Below are positions 11,801 through 18,800 of a stretch of DNA of 18,974 nucleotides, in pieces. The DNA is taken from NCBI GenBank assembly GCA_000310025.1, contig FN647968.1:151976-170949 (forward strand). The letters run 5' to 3'. How positions within the stretch are numbered: position 1 is the first letter of the stretch; the number at the start of each line of letters is the position of its first letter. This DNA is from Ectocarpus siliculosus. Lineage: Eukaryota; Sar; Phaeophyceae; Ectocarpales; Ectocarpaceae. The notes beneath the pieces are model-generated. The model saw only the letters and a list, made by a program, of their open reading frames with translations. It had not been told where the DNA came from and searched no databases. The translations under genes and the position numbers were made by a program.

Positions 11801-12358
11801 GACAACAACAACTGGAGGTAACTCGATATTCCTGTTGCAGCTGCCCTCCAGGTTGGGCCGTGAAAATCGGGAGCAGTGAAAGAACGGAGCGCGAAAATGT
11901 AAGGCCAACAGCGCAACAGAGTACCGTCATCTCTCATGCTGGGACAGCAGCAGAGGCAACACAAGACCTCTTCTACCTGGCGACTACGAAAGCACCACCG
12001 ACAGTAGCACTACAGCACTACAAGCACTGCTATTATGAAGCGAAGTACTACTGCTGTTCTCACTCTTGAAGTCCCAGCCTTTGACGGCCTGCCTCTCAGC
12101 AATGCCGAGGTTGCCGCTGTCGACATCAAACGAGAAGCTCGGGTCCACCGCGCCTTCGCCCTCCTTCCGTCCCGCCCCGGCCGCAGCCGCCGCCTTCTGC
12201 CGCTGCCGCTTCCTCCCTGCCTTGGTCAGAGGAGCGGCGGCGGGCTTCGCGACTGCTACCGGGGCCTCGCTCTCATTGTCATCGTCGGTGTCTGCCTCTG
12301 GCTCGACCTCATCATCTGAGGCAATGGTCATCACCAATCCACTACTAGGCTTCTTCAT
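1..12358 (-). CDS. DDX27: DEAD-box ATP-dependent RNA helicase, Drs1/DDX27 family (13 exons, 3' end outside window)
   Basis: Family role (established): nucleolar RNA helicase needed for pre-60S ribosome assembly and 27S/pre-28S rRNA processing. Seen here: 13 exons on the minus strand, all with GT-AG borders and compatible phases, join to 710 codons: 12358-12064, 10663-10263, 9921-9584, 8792-8664, 6567-6465, 5792-5673, 5269-5129, 4702-4581, 4115-3972, 3549-3483, 3105-2994, 2475-2373, 274-220. Domain order: acidic/Lys-rich N-terminal tail (about 1-285), Q motif region (about 295-340), motif I ATTGSGKT, Ia TPTREL, Ib [50 protein letters not shown], then the post-core helical segment [12 protein letters not shown] typical of Drs1. 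The ATG at 12358 is the first after an in-frame TGA upstream. The Lys-rich C-terminal tail lies beyond base 1. Other DEAD-box families are less likely because of the Drs1-like LNISRPLL and [14 protein letters not shown] segments. Confidence 0.93.
220..274 (-). CDS. DDX27: Helicase exon 13 (post-core helix)
   Basis: Residues 692-710. A 55-base exon reading [18 protein letters not shown], matching the DKIEKMEKDV-type helix after the core in DDX27. Acceptor TCAG, donor GTAGGT at 219, phase 0. Most of this exon and its donor are repeated in inverted orientation at bases 1-93. Confidence 0.85.
631..2011 (+). repeat. Array of six hairpin-forming repeat units in helicase intron 12
   Basis: Cores of about 83 bases start at 631, 980, 1245, 1508, 1721 and 1929, each opening with CTGGTCAGGGAATTGTAGTC and closing near CACGAAAGG...CCAGCA. 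Each core can fold: outer stem CTTTTCGT / ACGAAAGG (8 pairs, one G-U) and inner stem AGCGC(C) / (G)GCGCT. Flanks also repeat in some units, with periods of 208-349 bases. All copies have the same orientation, antisense to the helicase. The rest of the 2098-base intron (275-2372) holds nothing else recognised. Confidence 0.9.
1507..1926 (+). repeat. Near-exact tandem duplication of about 210 bases
   Basis: Two consecutive units (1507-1718 and 1719-1926) agree over almost the whole length, including the hairpin core, the GACAACAACAAGCAAGGACC segment and AACCTAAGAAAAACGA. This is the youngest duplication in the array. Confidence 0.88.
2373..2475 (-). CDS. DDX27: Helicase exon 12 (end of core)
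   Basis: Residues 658-692. Joins to give [20 protein letters not shown], then [14 protein letters not shown], equivalent to the GEDERKMLKEIVK...RILP segment that closes the core in DDX27. Acceptor GCAG, donor GTGGGA at 2372, phase 2. Confidence 0.88.
2736..2890 (-). mobile_element. Small TIR element (MITE-like), copy A, in helicase intron 11
   Basis: About 155 bases bounded by CAGTGGGGGGACCTC on the left and GAGGGTCCCCTACT on the right, an imperfect inverted repeat, with TA at both flanks (2734-2735 and 2891-2892). Reverse-complemented, it aligns along its length with 16401-16579. TA-flanked CAGT-type ends are typical of Tc1/mariner/pogo-class elements. No transposase is present. Confidence 0.6.
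2994..3105 (-). CDS. DDX27: Helicase exon 11 (motif VI)
   Basis: Residues 621-658. Reads [20 protein letters not shown], then [28 protein letters not shown] is motif VI with the arginine finger. Acceptor CCAG, donor GTGAGC at 2993, phase 1. Confidence 0.95.
3106..3482 (-). other. Helicase intron 10
   Basis: 377 bases between exons 10 and 11. A nine-G run at 3180-3188; nothing else seen. Confidence 0.8.
3483..3549 (-). CDS. DDX27: Helicase exon 10 (motif V)
   Basis: Residues 598-620. A 67-base exon reading [20 protein letters not shown] then [13 protein letters not shown] is motif V. Acceptor TTAG, consensus donor GTAAGT at 3482, phase 0. Confidence 0.95.
3556..3631. repeat. Short degenerate tandem repeat (ACAGTCATGA-type)
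   Basis: ACAGTCATGACAGTCATGAC followed by looser ACAGTCATAACAGTCC copies, about 10-base period, starting 7 bases 5' (sense) of exon 10's acceptor. Confidence 0.75.
3721..3854. mobile_element. 134-bp TIR element (MITE-like) in helicase intron 9
   Basis: Ends CCAAGGGTTCACTCGGTAA (3721-3739) and TTATCGAGTAAACCCTGGG (3836-3854) are inverted repeats matching at 16 of 19 positions. The flanks CCATAA (3715-3720) and CAATAA (3855-3860) agree at 5 of 6, a possible target duplication. The interior repeats TTACCGCC. It is unrelated to the CAG-ended pair. Confidence 0.65.
3972..4115 (-). CDS. DDX27: Helicase exon 9 (motif IV and QxxR segment)
   Basis: Residues 550-598. Reads [20 protein letters not shown] (motif IV), then [19 protein letters not shown], the LHGxxxQxxR RNA-contact segment of the second lobe. 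Acceptor CCAG, donor GTGGGT at 3971, phase 2. Confidence 0.95.
4116..4580 (-). other. Helicase intron 8
   Basis: 465 bases. AGCAGCAACAGC-type short repeats near 4390-4460 and a CAGGCAGACAGGCAGG tract near 4545; no gene seen. Confidence 0.8.
4581..4702 (-). CDS. DDX27: Helicase exon 8 (inter-domain linker)
   Basis: Residues 510-550. Begins [20 protein letters not shown] and ends [11 protein letters not shown], matching the linker plus Q-F-x-R-I-R start of the second RecA lobe in DDX27 (family pattern FIRIRPNREGDREAI). Acceptor CTAG after a T-run; donor GTTTGT at 4580, phase 2. Confidence 0.93.
4703..5128 (-). other. Helicase intron 7
   Basis: 426 bases with an (AC) run at 4714-4728 and a T-rich (sense) acceptor tract. 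Nothing else seen. Confidence 0.8.
5129..5269 (-). CDS. DDX27: Helicase exon 7 (second half of DEAD, motif III)
   Basis: Residues 463-509. Starts [20 protein letters not shown], so DEAD is split across the exon 6/7 junction. It continues [23 protein letters not shown] is motif III, which couples ATP hydrolysis to unwinding. Acceptor GCAG, donor GTGAGG at 5128, phase 0. Confidence 0.95.
5270..5672 (-). other. Helicase intron 6
   Basis: 403 bases interrupting the DEAD codons between E and A. TATCCCGGACTCTT occurs twice (near 5369 and 5558), and CACTATC/GATAGTG form small inverted arms. No gene seen. Confidence 0.8.
5673..5792 (-). CDS. DDX27: Helicase exon 6 (motif Ib and first half of DEAD)
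   Basis: Residues 423-462. Reads [20 protein letters not shown], then [25 protein letters not shown] is motif Ib. The exon ends exactly after the D-E of the catalytic DEAD box, at donor GTAAAT. The acceptor AAAG directly follows a CT dinucleotide run, which serves as its pyrimidine tract. Confidence 0.95.
5801..5862. repeat. GA/CT microsatellite at the exon 6 acceptor
   Basis: Almost pure GA with some GACA and GGGA interruptions. On the helicase sense strand it is a CT run ending 8 bases before the exon 6 splice acceptor. Confidence 0.95.
6219..6454. repeat. Degenerate minisatellite, about 20-base unit
   Basis: About ten diverged units around TCTAGAAACCCGCCTTCT, with 14-41 base spacing. It lies in helicase intron 5 just after the exon 5 donor. 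The rest of that intron (5793-6464) shows only the CT run and the small open stretch at 5941-6027. Confidence 0.75.
6465..6567 (-). CDS. DDX27: Helicase exon 5 (motif Ia end and GG motif)
   Basis: Residues 388-422. Completes TPTREL across the junction and reads [20 protein letters not shown], then the glycine doublet [11 protein letters not shown]. Acceptor TCAG, donor GTGTGT at 6464, phase 0. It is separated from exon 4 by a 2096-base intron holding part of the hairpin repeat family. Confidence 0.94.
7268..8012 (+). repeat. Array of three hairpin-forming repeat units in helicase intron 4
   Basis: The same core as in intron 12, starting at 7268, 7679 and 7928, in the same orientation. These three share subfamily features: CAGCGCACC in the inner arm and GGTTTCGTC after the outer stem. 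The first two also share flanking sequence (GTGTTCTCC, ATGGGAAA). The remaining parts of the 2096-base intron (6568-8663) show no gene. Confidence 0.9.
8664..8792 (-). CDS. DDX27: Helicase exon 4 (motif I / Walker A)
   Basis: Residues 345-388. Reads [20 protein letters not shown], then [11 protein letters not shown] and ends ITPTR, the first part of motif Ia. Motif I ATTGSGKT binds the ATP phosphates. Acceptor ACAG next to 8792; donor GTGAGA at 8663, phase 2 on both sides. A CT-rich microsatellite lies 5' of the acceptor on the sense strand. Confidence 0.95.
8829..9015. repeat. Long GA/CT microsatellite in helicase intron 3
   Basis: About 187 bases of GA with GACA and GGGA interruptions and an internal repeat of GACAGAGAGAGAAATAGAGA. 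On the sense strand it is CT-rich and ends about 36 bases before the exon 4 acceptor. Confidence 0.95.
9251..9490. repeat. Tandem repeat, 86-base unit, about 2.7 copies
   Basis: Units begin ATGCACCAA at 9251, 9339 and 9425 and share CCACCTCCTCCAAACCCTTT and AACAAAAACGTTTGGCCTAC. Copies 1 and 2 differ mainly at the start; copy 3 decays after about 65 bases. Located in helicase intron 3 (8793-9583). Confidence 0.92.
9584..9921 (-). CDS. DDX27: Helicase exon 3 (acidic linker and Q motif)
   Basis: Residues 233-345. It begins [13 protein letters not shown], continues through an acidic linker and [10 protein letters not shown], then enters the core with [20 protein letters not shown] and [15 protein letters not shown], the Q motif with its upstream aromatic residue. 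Donor GTACGT at 9583, phase 2. The linker AEYFE followed by FxxLNxSRPLL is a Drs1/DDX27 signature. Confidence 0.92.
9922..10262 (-). other. Helicase intron 2
   Basis: 341 bases, with a 17-G run on the plus strand at 10041-10057 (C on the sense strand). Otherwise featureless. Confidence 0.8.
10263..10663 (-). CDS. DDX27: Helicase exon 2 (acidic/basic N-terminal tail)
   Basis: Residues 99-232. The acceptor CCAG at 10664 gives [20 protein letters not shown], then the Lys-rich [10 protein letters not shown], a long Asp/Glu-rich stretch and SRGK at the donor GTGAGG (phase 0). Tails alternating basic and acidic blocks before the helicase core are normal for this family. The plus-strand Ser-rich reading frame over the same bases is its shadow. 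Confidence 0.85.
10664..12063 (-). other. Helicase intron 1 (1400 bases)
   Basis: Donor GTGAGA at 12063, acceptor CCAG at 10664. It holds a 44-base tandem repeat near 10701-10790 (CCCGAAGTGTGTT at 10701 and 10745) with a diverged third copy near 10855. It also has overlapping open frames on both strands at about 11413-11964, whose products I do not recognise. Confidence 0.8.
12064..12358 (-). CDS. DDX27: Helicase exon 1 (N-terminal tail)
   Basis: Residues 1-98. It starts [20 protein letters not shown] and is rich in Asp/Glu and then Lys/Arg/Ala, followed by [12 protein letters not shown], which resembles the NPDF-F segment near the start of Drs1/DDX27 proteins. An in-frame TGA lies upstream with no ATG between. 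Donor GTGAGA at 12063; ends in phase 1 after GWDFK. Confidence 0.85.
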
Positions 12359-12418
12359 GGCGCTAGAACCCCGGCAAGCAGCAACCCTGATGGCTCGTGT
12401 GCAGTGCAGCAGTGGGAA

Positions 12419-12430
12419 TCACACGTGTGA
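12419..12430. promoter_or_regulatory. Palindrome TCACACGTGTGA (E-box/G-box core)
   Basis: A perfect 12-bp palindrome with the CACGTG core bound by bHLH and bZIP proteins in many eukaryotes, 61 bases before the helicase ATG. Being symmetric it could serve both genes. Binding is not shown by the sequence. Confidence 0.4.
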
Positions 12431-12470
12431 GTGGCGAAGGTCTTTGGTTTTTGCTAGGAGAGAGAGTGGT

Positions 12471-12492
12471 GGGTTTCGCGTGGGTTTCGCGT
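12471..12492. promoter_or_regulatory. Tandem GGGTTTCGCGT pair in the divergent promoter
   Basis: Two exact, adjacent copies of an 11-bp word. The TTTCGCG core is close to the E2F consensus TTTSSCGC. A duplicated candidate cis-element; function not shown. Confidence 0.35.
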
Positions 12493-12775
12493 GGGTGGTG
12501 CTCAGGGCTCGGCTAGCCCGGGACTGTCAGATTATTGACTTGGAGAGGGGGGGGGGGGGGGGCGCTCAAGTGCTCACGTCGGCCAAGGCATGAAGCTGTG
12601 AGCGCCCACAAACCAGCTCACGACGCCAGCTGTGTGTCTACAATCCCTGTGCCTATACGCCGCTCTGCAGATACCCGACGGAAGCTCGCCAATCGCGAAG
12701 CGAGGGGGCTAGCTGGCTAGGTGGAGCGGGGGGCGTCGTAGCCTGTAGTTTTCAACGTCAAGCCAATCTACGGCC

Positions 12776-12886
12776 ATGGGAGAGCTTGGAGGCAGCAGCA
12801 GCGGGCAGCTGTGCATCTTCGACCCGGCCTCCGGCGAGCTGTATGCTTCCGTGTCCTCAGACAACCGCCTCAGGATATGGAACACG
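12776..12886 (+). CDS. WDR43: WDR43-like exon 1
   Basis: Residues 1-37. Starts MGELGGSSSGQLCIFDPASG and ends SSDNRLRIWNT, the first WD40 blade strand. An in-frame TAG lies upstream. Donor GTGCGT at 12887, phase 0. Confidence 0.85.
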
Positions 12887-15800
12887 GTGCGTCGCTGCTG
12901 CTGCCTAAGACCCACCGGCTTGGCTTATGGCTAGACCACACAATTCACGACCCAAACCAAACCTGACAGTCCTGTGCGGTAAAATCGAGGTGTTAGTGAA
13001 GGGGGGGAGATGTTGGAGAGTAGCAAGTGCACCAACGTGGACTGCACGGCAATGACCCATGGTCCCGTGCATGGACTGCCCGTAATTGGAACTCTTCTTG
13101 CTTTTTTGTCACGCTCATACCACCTGTGCGGCTATCTCCGTGTGCTCCCTCCACTCTGGCGCCATTCGTTACTGCTGCTGTGCACGTACTGTAGGCGTCG
13201 GGGGATCTGAGGCAGCAGTATGTGGAGCCTCGACATCTCGCCAAGCAGTACACCTGCATCGCATGGCACCGGCGATCTTCGAAGGTGAGCAGAAATGCTG
13301 CAACGATCGAAGCGAGTCAACGCCGGAGGATTTTATGCCAGCAGTCCTTGTAGTACTCACTGCTACTGGCCGACAGTACTACCAGAAACATGTCACTCCC
13401 AACCCAACCAACACCCACCCGAATTGTGCCTGTCATGTGGGCACGTACATGTACTGGTTTTGCTGTGAGCCAACCGACAATCGGATTGGCCGGTGGTTTG
13501 CTGGTGCACGTTCGGCGACAGGAGGCGATGTACCACTTATGTAGTGTCAGCACACAAAGGGTCGGCACGGTGCCTAACGTGAGCTGTCGTCATGGCCGCT
13601 ACGGTTTAGCATCGAACAGCGCAATGGCCGAGGGCGACGTATGTGCCTTGATAGGAGCTCTATGCATATGGTGCCGCACAACAGGACGCGGGCTCCACGC
13701 GCCAACGCCTTACGAGCTCGGTAGTAGTAGCATCGAATCGCACACGATCCCCCTTAGTTAGCGACACCCAATCGTGCCCGTGCTCCTTCCTCTCCCCGTC
13801 TGCACGCAGAAGTCTAAGCGGGGTAGCTCCGGGGCGTCGAAGCCTTCTTCTTCCCTTGGGATGATCGCGCTCGGAACGGACAAGGGGAGCGTGTCCGTGT
13901 GGGACCTAAAGCGTGGCGCTCTCGCGTACTCCCTGGGAGAGGTGAGCGCTTCTTGATGCGATGGTGTTTGTCGTGACCGTTGACTCTTGCGTTTGATTAA
14001 GGATGTAATCGGCAGGTAGCACTGCTGTACATTATACGACACGAGATAACCCCCCCCACCCACAATACCACTTCCTGTGTTGAACACTTTTCCGGTTCGA
14101 CATGAGCCCAAACTTCCAAACCACTCTAAGTTCACCGAATAGGGCGCCATCAGATACACCCCCCCACGACATCACACCTGGTGATGTTCGAAAAGCCAAA
14201 ATGTTTCAACGAGCTGTCTTTTATTGTTTCGTACCGTGGTATACTGCTGTACGGCACTCCCAAGACTCTTGTCTCGGCATATAATTGAGAACCACAACGT
14301 GTGCCCGAAACTATTCGCTGCCTGAAGTCACGACTCAGGAAGAATTTTCCCTTCCGCCTCTGGAGAAAATCGCACTTTTCTTACATATCAAAGCAACAGC
14401 AGCAGTCAATAGCAATGGCAACGGCACATTGTTCGGCCAAGAACTTGAGATGGTTCGAAAGTTCGACATCGGCACCCACGGCGCAATCGCCGCCCCATGT
14501 TATGCCTCGCTACGCGCGTGTGGCGCTCTCGGGACAACCAGCAGCAACCTACCGTTCTGCTCCTTGGTTGCGCCACCTTGCCAAACGCCTCCAGCACCCT
14601 TAATATCCCGCAATGCTGTCTGCGTGCCCCCCCCCCCCCCCCCGCGCGCATGGTCAAGGGAGAGGGTTTCCCTTCGGTAACGTCGGGGGGGTTTTCCGCG
14701 GACGGCAGCAGCCTGTTCTCCGCCTCCAGCGGAAAGGAGGTGGTGGAGTGGAACGTGGAGACGGGGACTGTGGCGCGAAAGCTCAAGTGAGAAAAAAAAA
14801 GTTGTTCGATCTAACCCTGAGGCAGCAAGATGTGGAATGTCATTCCTAGCGAAACGCCGGACACAGCAGCTATGGGAACTGAACTGGGTACAGAAAAAAA
14901 AATGTTGGGAATGTTCTAACAGGTAGATGCTTTGTGGCGGCACAACATTAGGGAGTGTGGTGGGTTTTGAGAAACCGGGAACATGGAAGGAAATCGTCAG
15001 CGCGAAGATCACTGTGGCAGACGCGATAAGGATCCATGTCCTTTAGGGCCTTGACCTAGAGTTTGGCATTCCGGTGCCTTGTGAGGAAGGGAAGGAGGAT
15101 ACAACTTATTTGATCTCGCTAGATACGTTGCTCGTAGGCTCCCTCTGCTGATAGATTGAAGAATGAAGGATGGCGCGCTCTGAAACACCACGACCCCTCC
15201 GCATGGTTAGCGTTGCGTACCAATCTTGTGTGTTGCGCACGTTGGTGGTGTTGCTAACCACCAAAGCTGGCGTCTTGTTCAGCCATAATGGGGATCTTCT
15301 TTAGTGCTGCACGTATCTCCGACTACGCACTCCCCATCTGACCCCCCGCTCACGTCCTTTACTTCGTTTTCATAACCAGGGGGTTCAAGCATGGCGCGAC
15401 GAAAATCTGCCTTCATCCCGCCGGCAAGATCCTCGCCATTGCTAGGTTAGACCAAACACTTGCACCCTGCTGTTGTGCTGTGGTTGCTGATAGTCCTTCA
15501 TCATCGTTGGGCGATTGCAGTAATGATGATGGTGGTGGTGGTGGTGGCGCAGTTGGTCGGTACTGTGCTTTTCCTGTTATTTGGCATGGGTAACGTGAAC
15601 GATAGCTCATAGAGGGATATGATATCGCGTATTTAGTCGTCGTTTCTCACCGGCTTGGCTTGATATCCTCGGTTGTCGACGAAGGTCTCAAAATGTTCCC
15701 AGCACTTCGACCCAGCAAGATCAACAAACATTCCCCCCCCTCCCGCCCCGCCAATGCTTCCGTCCTCTCGAGGACGCGTGGTCAATGGTCTAACAGCTCA

Positions 15801-18800
15801 AAGGCATGCGAAACATGAGTACCCCCCCGCCCCCCCCCCGCCGCGCTTCTTTTCTCGCTACACGGAACCCTAGCTCGGCCATTCGACTGCTAGACCTGAC
15901 CACCGGCAAGACCGCCCGCAAGCTCTCGGCGGGCCACGCCGGTTCTGTCCGCCTGCTGTCCTTCTCAGCCGATGGCCGCTACCTAGCGTCTTCCGCATCC
16001 TCAGCAAGGTAAAGAGCCAACGAACACAGCAGACCAGCAGATATAGGGAGATGTCTGTTTTGGTGATGGGTGTTGGGGTGTCCGAACCTGCTGGCTTGGC
16101 GCAGCGGTTGTTCGTTTTTGTTTGCACCGCAGCGGCGGTGACTCGAGCCTTAACCTTGTCGTAGTCTTGCTTGGCACACCGGACGCGCCTGGATGGTGTT
16201 AGAGTGCGGCCTTGGTGCTTGTGAGCTGGCCGTGTCGAAAATGCCCCCTGTTCGCGCCAAGGTTATTGTTCTTCTTGTCGTTTTTTGACAATTCAACTGT
16301 TCCGATCTCTGCTCAGTAACCTCAAACATCGGTACCGGCACTCCAACTGACACGGACGGACGCCTCCCGTCATCACAGGCCAAATACCCGAAAGAGGGTG
16401 CAGAGGGGGGCCCTGTTTAGTGCAGGCTGAATTGTGCCAATGCCCGGTACTTTAGTGCCATACGGTGTTTTCGGCAGGCACACACTAAATTTCCAAGTCA
16501 TCGTCAGTACTGTGAATAGCGGCGGTCCGGTATAAAGTGCCGGTGAATTTTCTGGGCACATGTTCAGGTCCCCCCTCTGTATGTACACATTTGAGAAACC
16601 AAGATTCCCAGGAAAAGATGAAAGATCACCTCAAACGCGATCATTAGAACCCAGGAGAAATAACAAACTACTACTTACCATATGCATACTGCTGTGTGTA
16701 CATTTTTCCCTCGCCAGGTTCGCCAATGTTTTCGACGTGGCGGCGAGCGAGGTCCCTCCCTCCGAGCCCGTGTGCACGCTGGGTTTCGCCGCTACGCCGG
16801 CATTTTTGTCCCTTCACGCCGCTTCTTCCTCCGGAGGAGGGGGAGATGTTTCGACCGACCAGGTTACCGTTGTGGCGGGTTTCGACACCGGAGGCGTGTC
16901 GGTGATGAGGACCCGCCGCCAGACCGATGGGAAAGGTGTGTGTGTTTCTCCGAGAGTGCTTGCGGACCCTCCATGTTTCTAGCGCAGATGTCTATTGTTC
17001 GGTTCCGCATTGTGGCAAAGGTTTGATGTTGGATTCTCGTCGTTGTCAGGCCGCTGCCGATCGCTGCGTGAAGCGGGCATTTTTCCCCCGTGTCTGTATT
17101 TGTTTTTTTTTCTTCATTGCTGCCTGTCGAGCCGAAGAATCTCCGAGCCGGGGGACCCCACACAAGGAAAGTTCGCCTCCGGACAGCAACCAATGCCGCT
17201 CAGAACCTGAGTAAAGTTGGCAACGTGACAGTTTTGTGGTCCGCTGTTCAGCGGACCATCTACACAAATTCCCCTCAGCCCCGATGCCCGCCCCGGACCC
17301 CGACCGCTTGTGGCGTTGGGACAAGATGGAGATGATGGATGACTCTTTCTTTAGTCTTGAGACCGTCGTCGTCTTCTTCGACGCATCTCTTTGGGCTGCT
17401 ACTAGACCGTGCGCGACGTACCACGTGTTCTTGAAGTGCGCAGTACTTTTTCACGCCCTCTTCTCAACGGTCTTCGCTTTCACCCGTCCGCATAATTTCT
17501 GTTCCGGAAATAAAACCAAACGGTCGTACGATGGCCTTGCTTTCAATTTTCAACGTAATAGGGGGTGCGGTGTCCAAGCTGGACATCCGCGGGGCCGCCG
17601 GGGGGCCCTCCTCCTCCCCCGCTGCCCTGCACGGCCGCCTGAGCAGCGAGCGCCCCTCCTCTGCGATCCTATTGGCCACGGGTTCCGCCGCATCCCCTGG
17701 CTTCGTGGAGGCGTCTTTCGAAGACGAAGCCGGTTCGTTGCTGTCGTCCTCGTCCGTCGCCACCGCCGGGGGGCACGCAGACGGGGAGGAGGACGAGGAG
17801 GGGACGGGAGACAAGGGGGGCCCCGCGCACGTTGTTGGTCCCGGGGAGCTCGGCATCCGAGGGGTTGAGAAGGACTCCGTGGCAGGGGAGGGGGCGCGTG
17901 GTGACGAGATGGAGGACGGGGGGGGGGGCGAGGGTGGTGACAGCAGGTGAGATGGGAATGTTTCTGTTGGGGCAAAGGTAATGCCTGTTGTTGTTGATGT
18001 TGTTGTTGTTGTTGCTTCCCACGGTTTGGTTGTCGCGCCTAGTCTCTGCTGTGTTGTCTCGTGAAGGGTTGCTACTTTTGCCTATGGTCAGGGTGGTTTC
18101 CATCCAGTAGGTGTCAGAACACGGCGGCCACAATGAAGGCGGGAATATCGTCCATGCCAGATATTCGCCTGAAGAAGGTTGGTCATGCGTCTCTGGATGT
18201 GCTCGTCGACGCTGCAAGTTTCGATCAGGATCAGATCATTGGGGAGTGCCTGCTGTTTCTCGTGCCAAGTCTCAGTGGTACACGTCGCAGCTGATACTGA
18301 TCTGAAACTTGATTGTAGCATCCAGAGCAGAAGTTGCGTCTCACGTTGTTTTTCGCGATATCATCGATACCTTTTTTCCGGAGATGCCGTGTCCGTAGTT
18401 GTATGGACGCCTCCGCAGTTTTTTCGGGGTTTTGTTTGATATTGTCACGCTTCCCAGCGTAATACGCCAAGCTCTTTCGTGCTTCAACCGAAAGGTGTGT
18501 AGACCGCCGCCAGCATAGACACACTCAACTCCACACCCCCAACCACTTTATCGCTGGCTCCTGTGCCACTGTTTTCCGAGGAAACACACGGACTGCGTGG
18601 CGCTATACATCCCCAACCGTTTTGACCACAAGACTGTGCGTCGTGTGCAGCGACGCGGCGACACTTGTCTGCAGCTTGTGTTGTTGCTGCATGCTGAAAC
18701 GGCCTCCTTTCTCTCTCTCTTTTGGCCCTGTTCTCGTACGTGCGTTGCCACCGATCATTACGGTCGACTGTCCAGGGCGCCCAAGCGATTGAAGGCCGGG

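Larger units (their letters stand above)
12359..12775. promoter_or_regulatory. Divergent intergenic region / shared bidirectional promoter
   Basis: The 417 bases between the two start codons must hold both 5' untranslated regions and both promoters. No TATA box is obvious. Contents: a CACGTG palindrome, an 11-bp tandem repeat with TTTCGCG core, and a 16-G run at 12547-12562. Calling it one shared promoter is an inference from the short head-to-head spacing. Confidence 0.65.

Noticed and set aside
15204-15260. TGGTTAGC/GCTAACCA inverted arms
   Set aside because: Only 8 bp with a 41-base loop; likely chance in a window of this size.
17090-17335. Possible extra WD40 exon (VTVLWSAVQRT)
   Set aside because: Resembles a WD strand by chance, but exons 7 and 8 join directly in phase 1 and match the family without it.
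17236-17868. 210-codon plus-strand frame overlapping WDR43 exon 8
   Set aside because: Wrong frame for the exon 7 to 8 junction. The correct frame carries the conserved AILLATGSAASP strand.
12887-18775. Intronic snoRNAs in the WDR43 gene
   Set aside because: Ribosome-factor introns often host them, but no convincing pair of C (RTGATGA) and D (CTGA) boxes with a terminal stem was seen by eye.
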